A stretch of DNA of 48,490 nucleotides from Paenibacillus phytohabitans (lineage in GTDB: Bacteria > Bacillota > Bacilli > Paenibacillales > Paenibacillaceae), in NCBI RefSeq assembly GCF_013141775.1, contig NZ_WHOB01000028.1, positions 1 through 48,490 of the forward strand, read 5' to 3'. The notes beneath the pieces are model-generated. The model did no database searches, had not been told where the DNA came from, and was given only the letters and a program-made list of their open reading frames with translations. A program made the translations under genes and the position numbers. Below, piece after piece: positions 24,813 to 33,411 of the stretch; position 1 is the stretch's first letter; each line of letters opens with the position of its first letter.

Positions 24813-25430
24813 TTAGTCCAATATTACTGCCTTTTCAGGATTATGTAAATATTGGAACAGTGTGTGCAGCTGCTCCGCCGTATTGCGCTCCTCCGACAGT
24901 TCAGGCAAGGCATCCTCGGCAAAAAAGCCTACCCCGCTTGTCTCCACACCCGCTTCCGCTGACCCGCCGGTAATCCGGCACAGGATGAACATTTTGTAGA
25001 CATGATAAGGCTCCGGGGGATGCTGGTGAAACTTCTTGTCCAGCACAGCGAGCAGACGCACGGCTTCCGCCTGATAACCGGATTCCTCTGCTATCTCTTT
25101 AACAACTACCTCACTCGGAGACAAGCCGATGTCCGCCCAGCCTCCGGGCAATGCCCATTTCCCGTCCAGCTTCTCGTGTACCAGCAGAATCCGGTTATCC
25201 TGAAAAATTACTCCGCGGATATCCACTTTCGGTGTGCTGTATCCGCCCTCTCCCGCGAAGGAGAGCCCGATGCGCTCCTTGCTCTCATACGTATAGTTAG
25301 CCAGAATATCTACGCTCAGCTCCCGCAGCGCCTGGTAACGTTCGATATCATATACATCCTTGGCATAGGTCAGACCAGTCTGGGCAATCCCCTGTATTTC
25401 TTTGGCCCAGGTTAACCATTTCTGTTCCAT
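24813..25430 (-). CDS. Nudix hydrolase with N-terminal Nudix_N domain
   Basis: A 205-residue hydrolase. The N-terminal helical part (about 1-65) fits the Nudix_N_2 extension seen in ADP-ribose-pyrophosphatase-like Bacillota proteins. The Nudix box runs from GGKW-like WALPGGWADIG near residue 92 through EVVVKEIAEESGY. Its Arg is replaced by Lys and its first Glu by Leu, while the metal-binding EIAEE part is intact. Substrate is not predictable; nucleoside diphosphate derivatives are likely. AAAGGCGGTG precedes the ATG. It is a single gene. Confidence 0.85.
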   Translation of the reverse strand: MEQKWLTWAKEIQGIAQTGLTYAKDVYDIERYQALRELSVDILANYTYESKERIGLSFAGEGGYSTPKVDIRGVIFQDNRILLVHEKLDGKWALPGGWADIGLSPSEVVVKEIAEESGYQAEAVRLLAVLDKKFHQHPPEPYHVYKMFILCRITGGSAEAGVETSGVGFFAEDALPELSEERNTAEQLHTLFQYLHNPEKAVILD

Positions 25431-25514
25431 AAGTACACCGCCTTTAATCAGATATGGGATAGAACATACTTTTACAGAACTCCAGCAGCTCTATTCATTA
25501 TATTAATATTAGCG

Positions 25515-26507
25515 CTACTCACACAGCATCAGATGACGGGAGAACGCACCCTTCTTCGCTATACAGCGGTCGATGATCGTGAAGCCGGCGGAGTGAATCA
25601 TCTCATCCATCGCTTCAATCGCCACAATTACAACCCGGTCAGCAATCCGGCGGGTATTCGTGAGAATGGCGAACTGCTCCTCGGGAGTTATCCGCGAATA
25701 CAGATTATAAGGCATATCCACAATAGCGACGTCGTAATGCTCCGTAATGTCGGCAATATCCCCAAGCGTGACTTCACTCTCGAAGCCGAAATGGGCGATA
25801 TTCGTCCGCGCTCCGGCAGCAATAAGCGGGTTAATATCACGTCCTACAATATCAATCCCCATAGACAGTGCCTCAACCATTACTGTACCAATCCCGCAGC
25901 AGGGATCTATCATCTTCACTCCGGCTATGCGGGGAACCGCCATATTGACCGCCGCCCGTGCCACCCGCGTGCTGAGTGCTATGGAGTAGCTGCGCGGCTT
26001 CTTCATCTGCCGGAACCAGGTTGCCTTATTCTTATGATAAGCGCCGAAGTACCAGCGTCCGCCCAGCGTTACAATTCCATACACCAGCTCCGGATGATTC
26101 ACATCCGCCTCGCCTTCAATCCGCAGCCCGATTTCCCGTTCAATCACTCTGCGCTCATCGTATTCAATTTTATGCTCAGGTGCCAGATCATTCGTCTTCA
26201 CAAAAATAACCTTAAAGGTCTTCCCCTCCAGCTCCACCTGCTCCGTCTGCCGGTAGACTTCCGGGAGCGTGTCCCCTTCATACATCACATCAATCCGCTC
26301 TTTGATAAAAGGGCTGCGGCTGACGTCCACCCGGGTCCCGCTTGAGAATATAGCCGGCGGGATCTCCCGTCCAAACAGGCAGCGCAGCTCCATGCCGCAT
26401 AGGGATGTCTCGTCCTCAGAATGGGCGTACGTATAGATATAAGACCTGTTTCCGCCCTGGGGCATTTGTGCTTCATATTCAAGACTTGCTGGTACATTCG
26501 CTGACAC
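25515..26507 (-). CDS. TRM11-type SAM-dependent RNA methyltransferase
   Basis: A 330-residue protein with an N-terminal THUMP-like half and a C-terminal Rossmann methyltransferase. The SAM-binding motif is MIDPCCGIGTVMVEAL near residue 198. The acidic loop VGRDINP follows, and DMPYNLYS near 268 fits the (D/N)PPY-type catalytic motif of N-methylating enzymes. A role in methylating tRNA or rRNA is inferred. The start is GTG at 26507, only two bases after the stop of the HxlR gene, so the two are probably co-transcribed. Confidence 0.82.
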   Translation of the reverse strand: MSANVPASLEYEAQMPQGGNRSYIYTYAHSEDETSLCGMELRCLFGREIPPAIFSSGTRVDVSRSPFIKERIDVMYEGDTLPEVYRQTEQVELEGKTFKVIFVKTNDLAPEHKIEYDERRVIEREIGLRIEGEADVNHPELVYGIVTLGGRWYFGAYHKNKATWFRQMKKPRSYSIALSTRVARAAVNMAVPRIAGVKMIDPCCGIGTVMVEALSMGIDIVGRDINPLIAAGARTNIAHFGFESEVTLGDIADITEHYDVAIVDMPYNLYSRITPEEQFAILTNTRRIADRVVIVAIEAMDEMIHSAGFTIIDRCIAKKGAFSRHLMLCE

Positions 26508-26509
26508 TG

Positions 26510-26989
26510 TTATTCCGCTCCTATCGCTTCCGCCGCTGGCGGCGCTTCTGTTTCTGATTCTATACTCAACTTTTCCGGGCTATCCGCCGGCTCCGCAGCT
26601 CCATGCCCGCTATCATAGCTGATCCTTGCCTTGGCGATTTCGCCACGGTTTCCATTCACCCATTCTACCAGTAAAGTCAGCGGGCCAAGAAGAGATTCAC
26701 CCAGCGCTGTAAGACCGTACTCTACAGTCAAAGGGACAGTAGGTGTGGCTTTGCGCCAGACCAGCCCATCACGTTCCAGATGGCGGAGCGTCTGGGTCAG
26801 CATACGCTGCGAGATGCCGCTGGAACGGCGCTGCAGTTCCTTGAAACGCAAAGACTGCACACCAAGGTTCACAATAATCAGCATACTCCATTTATCGCCA
26901 ACACGGTCCAGGATCTGCCGGGTAACCGTGCAATCCTCCAGCATAGTAAGCTGCTGTACCTGTAGCCGTTCGTTCGATTGATTGTTCAA
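26510..26989 (-). CDS. HxlR-family transcriptional regulator
   Basis: A winged-helix regulator of about 159 residues. The family core begins at CTVTRQILDRVGDKWSMLII, with the conserved Cys of several redox-responsive HxlR members. It continues with LRFKELQRRSSGISQRMLTQ and LERDGLVWRKATPTVPLTVEYGL, cut here to the motif TVPLTVEYGLT. A Ser/Glu/Ala-rich tail of about 30 residues follows. The first in-frame ATG (27004) lacks a ribosome binding site, whereas GGAGGT lies seven bases before the TTG at 26989, which I use. It is divergent from the SDR gene, and a dyad in the shared region is its likely operator. Confidence 0.85.
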   Translation of the reverse strand: MNNQSNERLQVQQLTMLEDCTVTRQILDRVGDKWSMLIIVNLGVQSLRFKELQRRSSGISQRMLTQTLRHLERDGLVWRKATPTVPLTVEYGLTALGESLLGPLTLLVEWVNGNRGEIAKARISYDSGHGAAEPADSPEKLSIESETEAPPAAEAIGAE

Positions 26990-27031
26990 GGCAGTTACCT
27001 CCATGTAACCTAAGCAGCTAATAGTGCCTTC

Positions 27032-27060
27032 TTGCCGCTTAAGCTAACTAAGTCTATCAT
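27032..27060 (+). promoter_or_regulatory. Predicted SigA promoter of the SDR gene
   Basis: TTGCCG and TATCAT are 17 bp apart in the HxlR/SDR divergent region. The predicted start falls near 27067, inside the dyad that follows. Confidence 0.5.
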
Positions 27061-27062
27061 GG

Positions 27063-27075
27063 TTACTGTTAGTAA
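27063..27075. promoter_or_regulatory. Candidate HxlR operator
   Basis: TTACTGTTAGTAA is a perfect 5-3-5 inverted repeat three bases downstream of the predicted -10 of the SDR promoter, a repressor-like position. Confidence 0.45.
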
Positions 27076-27103
27076 TCAACAACCTGAAAGGAACTGATGA
27101 ATC

Positions 27104-27784
27104 ATGAAAACTATCGCTATCGTAGGCGCAGGACCGGGCCTGGGATTATCTATCGCCAAGAAGTTTGGTGCACATGGCTTCCGTGCCGCTTTGATCGCCC
27201 GCAACGCGGACAAATTAAATAATTTAGTAGAGGAACTCGCAGCACTGGGCATTGAAGCCGCTGCCTTTCCGGCGGATCTCTACAATAAAGAGCAGCTGAC
27301 CGCTGCCTTCCAGGACATCAAAGACAACTACGGCTTCATTGATGTCCTGGAGTTCAGTCCAACCAGCGGCAGCTATCCGCCGACTCCGGCAACGCAGGTT
27401 ACGGAACAAATTGCCCTTGACGCGTTCCAGTCACAAGTCATCGGCGCGATCCGCAGTGTGGAGCAGGTGCTGCCGGAGATGCTGGAGAAGAAAACCGGCG
27501 CTATTTTATTCACAACCGGGCTGTCCTCCCTGTACCCGATTCCGATGATGGGCAATATGGGTATAGCTCTCAGCGGGCTGCGCAACTATGCGATGAACCT
27601 GCACTCGGATCTGGCGCCGCAAGGTATTTATGTGGCCCATCTGGCTATCGGCGCATTTATCAGGCCGGGAACTGCGGCCGATCCGGATCTGATTGCCGAT
27701 GCATGGTACAATCTGTACGCTGCCGGAACCGAGGCCGAGGATACCTTCCCCCAAGGCGTTACACCGGCCACCATCCTCTGGTAA
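27104..27784 (+). CDS. SDR-family protein lacking the Tyr/Lys catalytic pair
   Basis: A 226-residue short-chain dehydrogenase/reductase. The N-terminal nucleotide-binding motif IVGAGPGLGLSIAKKFG is intact and RNADK follows the second strand, suggesting NADP(H). The catalytic Ser region TTGLSS is present. At the place of YxxxK the sequence reads MGIAL before SGLRNYAMNL, so Tyr and Lys are replaced by Met and Leu. Classical oxidoreductase chemistry is therefore doubtful. It is a single gene under probable control of the divergent HxlR regulator. AAAGGAA lies before the ATG. Confidence 0.82.
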   Translation: MKTIAIVGAGPGLGLSIAKKFGAHGFRAALIARNADKLNNLVEELAALGIEAAAFPADLYNKEQLTAAFQDIKDNYGFIDVLEFSPTSGSYPPTPATQVTEQIALDAFQSQVIGAIRSVEQVLPEMLEKKTGAILFTTGLSSLYPIPMMGNMGIALSGLRNYAMNLHSDLAPQGIYVAHLAIGAFIRPGTAADPDLIADAWYNLYAAGTEAEDTFPQGVTPATILW

Positions 27785-27942
27785 GCGGTTTGAACAAACC
27801 TTTTTGATCCCTAATGATATCTCCAGTATAATGGATGCATTACACTGCCGAACCTAAGCCCGTCCGGACCTGTTATCTTGCCCTGGCATGATACGGGTCT
27901 TGGCGGCATTATGCAGCGATTCCAAGGAGGTACATAATTACT

Positions 27943-29298
27943 ATGTCTTACGAAACTTATTTTCAGGCTGAGCGTGAGGCTCAGCTAACCGAACTCAAGC
28001 AATGGCTGGCAATTCCCAGCATCTCAGCTATCTCTACCCACAAGGAAGATGTGAACGCCGCCGCAGGCTGGCTGGTAGAGACCCTGAAGCGTGCCGGACT
28101 GGACAATATTGAGCTGCACCCCACTGCAGGCCATCCTGTTATATATGCAGACTATCTTCATGCCCCGGGCAAGCCGACGATTCTGGTGTACGGACATTAC
28201 GATGTGCAGCCGGTTGATCCGCTGAATCTGTGGACTACCCCTCCGTTTGAACCGGAGATCCGTGACGGCAAGCTGTACGCGCGCGGAGCCACTGATGACA
28301 AAGGCCAGGTGTTTATGCACATCAAAGCCATCGAAGCCATTCTCAAGCAGGAAGGCACACTTCCTGTCAACATCAAGCTGTGCATCGAAGGCGAAGAAGA
28401 GATCGGCAGCGTGAACCTGCCTCCATTCCTGGAAGCCAACCAGGACAAGCTTGCGGCAGATGCCGTACTTGTCTCGGATACCTCCCTGCTGGAACGCGGA
28501 CGCCCTGCAATCTGCACCGGACTGCGCGGACTGTGCTCACTTGAAGTCACTGTGAATACCGCACTGACAGATCTTCACTCCGGCTCTTACGGCGGCGGCG
28601 TTCCCAATGCGCTGCATGCCCTAGTGTCGCTGCTCAGCTCGCTTCATGATGACAAGGGCCGTGTGTCCGTTGAAGGCTTCTATGAAGGCGTGCCTACGCT
28701 CTCTCCGCTGCTGCGTGATGAATTCGCCAAGCAGGGCGTAGATGAAGACAAAATCAGAGCAGGCCTTGGCCTGGAGCAATTATACGGCGAGGAAGGCTAT
28801 AGCTTCGTAGAACGGGTTGGCGCACGTCCGACGCTTGAATTGAACGGCGTATACGGCGGCTTCCAGGGCGAAGGCAGCAAGACTGTTATTCCAAAGGAAG
28901 CCCATGCTAAGATTACCTGCCGCCTTGTCGGCGACCAGGACCCGCAGCATATTCTGGATGCTGTAGAAGCGCATCTGCAGGCTAATATCCAGAGCGGCGC
29001 GAAAGTGCATGTGAAGCAGATGGAGAAAGCCCGCGCCTTCAACATCGATCCTTCTCATCCAATTCTGCAGACTGCTGCAGATGCTTACGGCAAAGTGTAC
29101 GGTGCCCGTGCCCTCTTCACCAAAGACGGCGGCTCGATCCCGATCATGGAGAGCTTCTCCCGCATTCTGAAGGCTCCGGTGGTTCTGATGGGCTTTGGCC
29201 TCGATGACGAGAACCTGCATGCTCCGGATGAGCATTTCAATCTGGAGAATTTCGATAAAGGCCTGCTGACGATTGTAGAGTTCCTGAAGACCGTATAA
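27943..29298 (+). CDS. M20-family dipeptidase
   Basis: A 451-residue zinc peptidase of the M20 family. Metal and catalytic motifs are VYGHYDVQP near residue 84, RGATDDKGQ near 114, CIEGEEEIGS near 148, VSDTS near 178 and, in the C-terminal part, GGSIPIMESF and NLHAPDEHF. A dimerisation lid lies between about 200 and 320. It probably cleaves dipeptides in the cytosol; there is no signal peptide. CCAAGGAGGT lies before the ATG. It is a single gene closed by a strong terminator. Confidence 0.9.
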   Translation: MSYETYFQAEREAQLTELKQWLAIPSISAISTHKEDVNAAAGWLVETLKRAGLDNIELHPTAGHPVIYADYLHAPGKPTILVYGHYDVQPVDPLNLWTTPPFEPEIRDGKLYARGATDDKGQVFMHIKAIEAILKQEGTLPVNIKLCIEGEEEIGSVNLPPFLEANQDKLAADAVLVSDTSLLERGRPAICTGLRGLCSLEVTVNTALTDLHSGSYGGGVPNALHALVSLLSSLHDDKGRVSVEGFYEGVPTLSPLLRDEFAKQGVDEDKIRAGLGLEQLYGEEGYSFVERVGARPTLELNGVYGGFQGEGSKTVIPKEAHAKITCRLVGDQDPQHILDAVEAHLQANIQSGAKVHVKQMEKARAFNIDPSHPILQTAADAYGKVYGARALFTKDGGSIPIMESFSRILKAPVVLMGFGLDDENLHAPDEHFNLENFDKGLLTIVEFLKTV

Positions 29299-29345
29299 TC
29301 CGGCACAGCATTTCCCAAGCTGATCCACAATAGCTGCAACAGCAA

Positions 29346-29381
29346 AGCCAGGCTCCCGGAGAATCGGGAGCCTGGCTTTTT
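29346..29381 (+). terminator. Terminator after the M20 dipeptidase
   Basis: AGCCAGGCTCCCG pairs perfectly with CGGGAGCCTGGCT around GAGAAT, followed by TTTTT. Confidence 0.9.
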
Positions 29382-29457
29382 GCGGATCATAATACTTAAT
29401 ACGTATGACTGCCCTATAATCCTATTCTCGCCGGTTGTATAACGAAAATAAGCAACG

Positions 29458-29479
29458 AAAAAACCCTTGCGGACAAGGA
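29458..29479 (-). terminator. Terminator after tRNA-Gly
   Basis: On the minus strand CCTTG-TCCG-CAAGG is followed by GTTTTTT, 15 bp after the CCA end of the tRNA. Confidence 0.65.
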
Positions 29480-29494
29480 TTTGGAATTAAAATA

Positions 29495-29568
29495 TGGAGC
29501 GGGTGATGGGAATCGAACCCACGCTATCAGCTTGGAAGGCTGAAGTTCTACCATTGAACTACACCCGC
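29495..29568 (-). tRNA. tRNA-Gly (anticodon UCC)
   Basis: This is a 74-nt gene on the minus strand including an encoded CCA. Acceptor arms GCGGGTG and CACCCGC pair. The D arm has AGTTCAATGGTAGAAC, the anticodon loop reads CTTCCAA with TCC as anticodon, and the T arm has GGTTCGATTCC. All parts of the cloverleaf are intact. It stands alone rather than in a tRNA cluster. Confidence 0.97.
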
Positions 29569-29645
29569 AACTCAAATTGAGTACAAGAAACATTGTAGCA
29601 TTACTACGAATAAATTGCAACCCTAGCAGGATCTCCAAGATCCCA

Positions 29646-31769
29646 TTACGATGGCATTTCCAGCAGCGGCTTCAGAAAAGACAGTTCGAACTCCTCTGCC
29701 TTGACCGGCTTGCTGAACAGAAACCCCTGAGCTTCATGGCAATGCTGCTGGCGCAGGAATTGCAGCTGTTCCTTGTTCTCAACGCCTTCCGCAGTTACCT
29801 TAAGCTTCAGGTGGTGAGCCATGGACGTTATCGTGGAGACAATCGCCGCATTGTTGCTGTCCTCCATCACTTCCGAGACAAAGGAGCGGTCAATCTTGAG
29901 CCGGTCAATCGGCATGTTCTTGAGATAATGCAATGAGCTGTAGCCTGTTCCGAAGTCATCAATACTGATGCATACGCCAAGTCTCTTCAGGCGGTTCAAC
30001 TGGTCAAAGGCAGTCTCCTTATCCAGTGTCATGCTCTCTGTAATCTCCAGATCAACATAGCTGGGATCGAGACCGATCTCCTGCAGAATTGCCCCAATCT
30101 TACCAGCCAGATTCGGCTGCAGGAACTGACGCATCGATAGATTAATAGAGACACAAATGGGCCGATAACCGGAATTTTGCCATGTTTTATTCTGCTGGCA
30201 GGCCGTTCTGAGCACCCATTCCCCGATTGGAACAATCAGCCCGCTCTCTTCTGCGATTGGAATGAAATCAACGGGAGAGACGAGTCCGCGTTTGGGATGA
30301 TTCCAGCGCAGCAGCGCCTCCATGCCGACAATCTCTTCAGTCTCAAGCAGTACCTGAGGCTGATAGACAAGATAGAATTCATTACGCTCCAGGGCTCTGC
30401 GCAGATCATTCTCCAGCTTGAGGCGTTCCTTCGCCTTCATCTGCATAGCCGGAATATAGCGGCGGATATCCACCCCTTGCTCCTTGGCATTGTGCACAGC
30501 AGTATCCGCGTTCTGGATTAGCTGCTCTGCCGAATCACCGTCTCCGGGGAAGATGCTCATCCCCAGACTAAGCGAGATGTGGTATTCTCCGGACTCGAGG
30601 CTTACCGGTGTCTCGAACAGCCGCAGCAGCTCATTCGCCCGGACCAGACAGTTCTCAAGACCGGTCCGCTCTGTCATCAGAAAAGCAAACTCATCCGCTC
30701 CCATACTATAGAGCTCCTCATTCACTCTAACCTGACTCCCGATCCGCTGGGCGACCAGCTGCAGCAGCAAATCTCCTGCATAATGTCCGAGAGAGTCATT
30801 AATATTCTTGAAATGATTGATGTTCATGATGACCAGGCCCGAGAATCCGCGGCTTTTGTCCTTCTCACTCTGAATCACAATCTCTTCCATACGCTGCATC
30901 AGGCGGCGTCTGTTCGGAAGACCTGTAAGATCATCGTGGAAGGCCAGATAATTAATCCGCGCCTCTGCCTGCTGGTTCTCCTCAAAGGGCTCCTCAATCG
31001 TCAATCTGTAGACACCAGTCAGCAGAAGATAATAAGCAACTCCGCTGCTGAGCATCCCGAACAGATAATCCATATCTCCGACACTGAACAGATTCATGAA
31101 GAAGACCTGGCCCAGTGCAAAGAATACAAGGGAGCGGATAATAATCAGCAACGAAGCCGACTTCTCAATTTTGCCCGGATATACAATAATTCCTACTCCA
31201 AGCAGATAAACGAACAGTACGGCCATATTCACCAGATCTCTTACGGTCTCCACCCACGGATAACCCGCCAGTCCAGGGATAATCAGGTTGCCGGCGCCAA
31301 ACGCTGCCACAGATAGCAGAATTAACATGAATGAATTCCGGAATACCTTGTGCTTGCTGTCAACCGACACCGGCTGATCTGCCCTGCAGAAGATAAGTAC
31401 GATCCCCAGTGCACTGGCAAGCCGCGAGAAGGTCAGCAGCCATAGGGACTGTCCGGAACTAATATAAGAGGCAACTCCGGGAATGCCTACAAAACTGAGA
31501 ACATGCAGGAAATCAAAGATGCTTACACCCAAAAACAGCGCGGATGTATAAAGTCTTGCTTTGGATAATTTATTGGAGAATAACAACCTGCCCTGGGCAA
31601 AAATCGCAAAGCCGAAAGCCACAGTGCAGCAGCCCGAAATAAGATAGAATGCCAGCAGTAAATCTTTATCCTCTATATGGCCCAGCGGTGTACGAAAAAT
31701 CTGGATCAGAAGGAACAGCGCAGCCCCTATAACCGCCGCATGAATGGTCTTTCTCTCTTCTTGTCTCAT
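29646..31769 (-). CDS. Membrane GGDEF-EAL protein, probable c-di-GMP phosphodiesterase
   Basis: A 707-residue protein. The N-terminal 260 residues hold seven to eight membrane helices with FDFLHVLSFVGIPG, reminiscent of the MASE3 sensor. A GGDEF domain follows (about 270-430) but is degenerate: the metal-binding Asp positions read MNINHFK, and the signature is GADEF. The EAL domain (about 445-690) is well kept, with MEALLRW, ITES, DDFGTGYSS, LKIDRSFV and AEGVE. It therefore most likely breaks down c-di-GMP, with the GGDEF part perhaps binding GTP as a regulator. GAGGG precedes the ATG. It is monocistronic, downstream of its own AT-rich promoter region. Confidence 0.88.
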   Translation of the reverse strand: MRQEERKTIHAAVIGAALFLLIQIFRTPLGHIEDKDLLLAFYLISGCCTVAFGFAIFAQGRLLFSNKLSKARLYTSALFLGVSIFDFLHVLSFVGIPGVASYISSGQSLWLLTFSRLASALGIVLIFCRADQPVSVDSKHKVFRNSFMLILLSVAAFGAGNLIIPGLAGYPWVETVRDLVNMAVLFVYLLGVGIIVYPGKIEKSASLLIIIRSLVFFALGQVFFMNLFSVGDMDYLFGMLSSGVAYYLLLTGVYRLTIEEPFEENQQAEARINYLAFHDDLTGLPNRRRLMQRMEEIVIQSEKDKSRGFSGLVIMNINHFKNINDSLGHYAGDLLLQLVAQRIGSQVRVNEELYSMGADEFAFLMTERTGLENCLVRANELLRLFETPVSLESGEYHISLSLGMSIFPGDGDSAEQLIQNADTAVHNAKEQGVDIRRYIPAMQMKAKERLKLENDLRRALERNEFYLVYQPQVLLETEEIVGMEALLRWNHPKRGLVSPVDFIPIAEESGLIVPIGEWVLRTACQQNKTWQNSGYRPICVSINLSMRQFLQPNLAGKIGAILQEIGLDPSYVDLEITESMTLDKETAFDQLNRLKRLGVCISIDDFGTGYSSLHYLKNMPIDRLKIDRSFVSEVMEDSNNAAIVSTITSMAHHLKLKVTAEGVENKEQLQFLRQQHCHEAQGFLFSKPVKAEEFELSFLKPLLEMPS

Positions 31770-31906
31770 AAGTCCCTCGCGTCTAAAAATGATATCTATA
31801 ATAACTAGTCGATGTGTATTATGTCCTATGTATAAATATCGGTTGAATACTCCCGTAAAGTTACATCGTTCATCCTACAATATTATAAAGAAGCCATCTC
31901 TGGCAG

Positions 31907-31945
31907 AAAAAAAGCACCTTCCTCTAAATAGAGGTCAGTGCTTTC
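31907..31945 (-). terminator. Terminator after the aldolase-like gene
   Basis: On the minus strand AAGCAC-CCTCT pairs with AGAGG-GTGCTT, followed by TTTTTT. It lies 14 bp past the stop codon. Confidence 0.75.
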
Positions 31946-31958
31946 TTCTTCCGGACGT

Positions 31959-32918
31959 TTATTTATCCCCGAAATTAACCTCAGGTGTAGTCAGCTTGTC
32001 ATAGAAGTCAACCGCCTTGTCTTTATCGGCTGAAGAACGCAGCGCCATCGCCGAGCGCGGATGCTCGTCCAGAGTTCCCGTGATCATGTATGGGATGATA
32101 TATCCCCACTCTTCCTTCTCGCGCAACGGAATCATCAGGTTCTCAACGATATCCAGAACGGGACGGAGGGTGTATCTGGTGTTCTTCAAATGGGTAACCA
32201 GCAGCTCTGTAGGACAATTGCCGGCAGCACGGCCCATGCCGTAGCAGGAAGCGTCCAGCAGTTCGACACCTTTTTCCGCTGCAATCAGTGTATTGGAGAA
32301 GGCCAGCTGCAGATTGTTATGCGTATGTACACCCAGGCGTTTATCCGGCAAATGTGTTCTGAACTTCTCTACCAGGTAATGGATGTCATTGTGATCCAGA
32401 CTGCCGTAGGAATCTACGATATATACAACATCAACAACGCTTTCGCGGATCTGTTCGAACGCTTCCAGCAGTTCATTCTCCATGACATTGGATAGAGCCA
32501 TAATATTAATCGTAGTCTCATACCCCAGATCGTGGAAGGTCTGCACCAGCTCAAGCGCCTTGTCCACATCTTTGCTGTAGCAGGCTACACGAATCAGATC
32601 CAGCATACTTTCACTGCGGGGCAGAATATCATTCACGTCTACACGGCCGATATCGACCAGTGCCGACAGCTTGGTGTGGCCTTTTTGCGGGATAACCTTG
32701 CGCAGGAAATCATCATTCAGAAAACGCCATGGACCGGCACCCTCCGACCCTTTCAGCAGCTTCGGTGAGTTTTTATATCCGATTTCCATATAATCAACAC
32801 CGGCTTCATTCAAACCAGCGTATAATTTCTGAACAAATTCAATACTGAAATCCCAGTTATTCACCAATCCCCCGTCACGGATGGTACAATCGACAATTTT
32901 GCTCTGATTAGTCTTCAC
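31959..32918 (-). CDS. DRE-TIM aldolase-like protein (HMGL-like)
   Basis: A TIM-barrel protein of about 319 residues in the HMG-CoA lyase/4-hydroxy-2-oxovalerate aldolase superfamily. The metal motif appears as DCTIRDGGLVNNWDF at the N-terminus. The second metal site is LGVHTHNNLQLAFSN near residue 200, and SCYGMGRAAGNCPTE near 228 matches the family. The metal ligands are kept, so a divalent-metal aldol lyase is likely, but the substrate is unknown. An ATG at 32948 adds ten residues with a weak GAGG. The GTG at 32918 has AAGGGAG eight bases before it and yields the usual family N-terminus, so I use it. It is a single gene, divergent from feoA. Confidence 0.8.
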   Translation of the reverse strand: MKTNQSKIVDCTIRDGGLVNNWDFSIEFVQKLYAGLNEAGVDYMEIGYKNSPKLLKGSEGAGPWRFLNDDFLRKVIPQKGHTKLSALVDIGRVDVNDILPRSESMLDLIRVACYSKDVDKALELVQTFHDLGYETTINIMALSNVMENELLEAFEQIRESVVDVVYIVDSYGSLDHNDIHYLVEKFRTHLPDKRLGVHTHNNLQLAFSNTLIAAEKGVELLDASCYGMGRAAGNCPTELLVTHLKNTRYTLRPVLDIVENLMIPLREKEEWGYIIPYMITGTLDEHPRSAMALRSSADKDKAVDFYDKLTTPEVNFGDK

Positions 32919-33133
32919 AATCTGTTCTCCCTTCGGGCTTAGCTTCATATTATATCCTCATAATAAACAAGGCCACAAACTTACTATGCTTACATTATCG
33001 TTCAATCATACTTTAATGAAGAATAAATTGTAAAGAAAATTTCAGTAATTTCCATATAGATTTCAGGAGATCAAAACAATGATATTAGTCACGGCAAAGT
33101 TTCTAACAAAATGCTACAGTACAAGAAATAATT

Positions 33134-33152
33134 GAGATTGATTATCAATCTC
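33134..33152. promoter_or_regulatory. Fur box upstream of feoA
   Basis: GAGATTGATTATCAATCTC is a perfect 9-1-9 palindrome. It matches the 19-bp Fur consensus at 15 of 19 positions and ends 16 bp before the feoA start codon. Iron-dependent repression of the feo operon is expected. Confidence 0.85.
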
Positions 33153-33168
33153 TCTCGGAGGGATTACA

Positions 33169-33411
33169 ATGGCTTCTGCATCCTGCTCCTTGCTGCGTTT
33201 ACAACCGGGCACTACCGGCTCTATTTATAGAATTGAAGGCATGAACCCCATCTTGCGCCGCCGTCTTGCCGATCTGGGAGTATCCGAAGGTGTAATGATC
33301 CGCCTGAAGGGTAAAGGTCCTTTTATGGGCCCCATTACGCTGGAATGCAACGGTCAATTATTCGCTATCCGCCGGAAGGAAGCTTCGATGATTGAGGTGA
33401 AAGTTTCATGA
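33169..33411 (+). CDS. feoA: Ferrous iron transport protein A
   Basis: An 80-residue SH3-like protein that supports FeoB. The family signature is visible: GTTGSIYRIEGMNPILRRRL, with the motif RRRLADLGVSEGVMI, then GPITLECNGQLFAIRRKEA. The ATG follows GGAGGG. Its TGA overlaps the feoB ATG by four bases, so the two are coupled. It is the first gene of a Fur-controlled operon. Confidence 0.93.
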   Translation: MASASCSLLRLQPGTTGSIYRIEGMNPILRRRLADLGVSEGVMIRLKGKGPFMGPITLECNGQLFAIRRKEASMIEVKVS

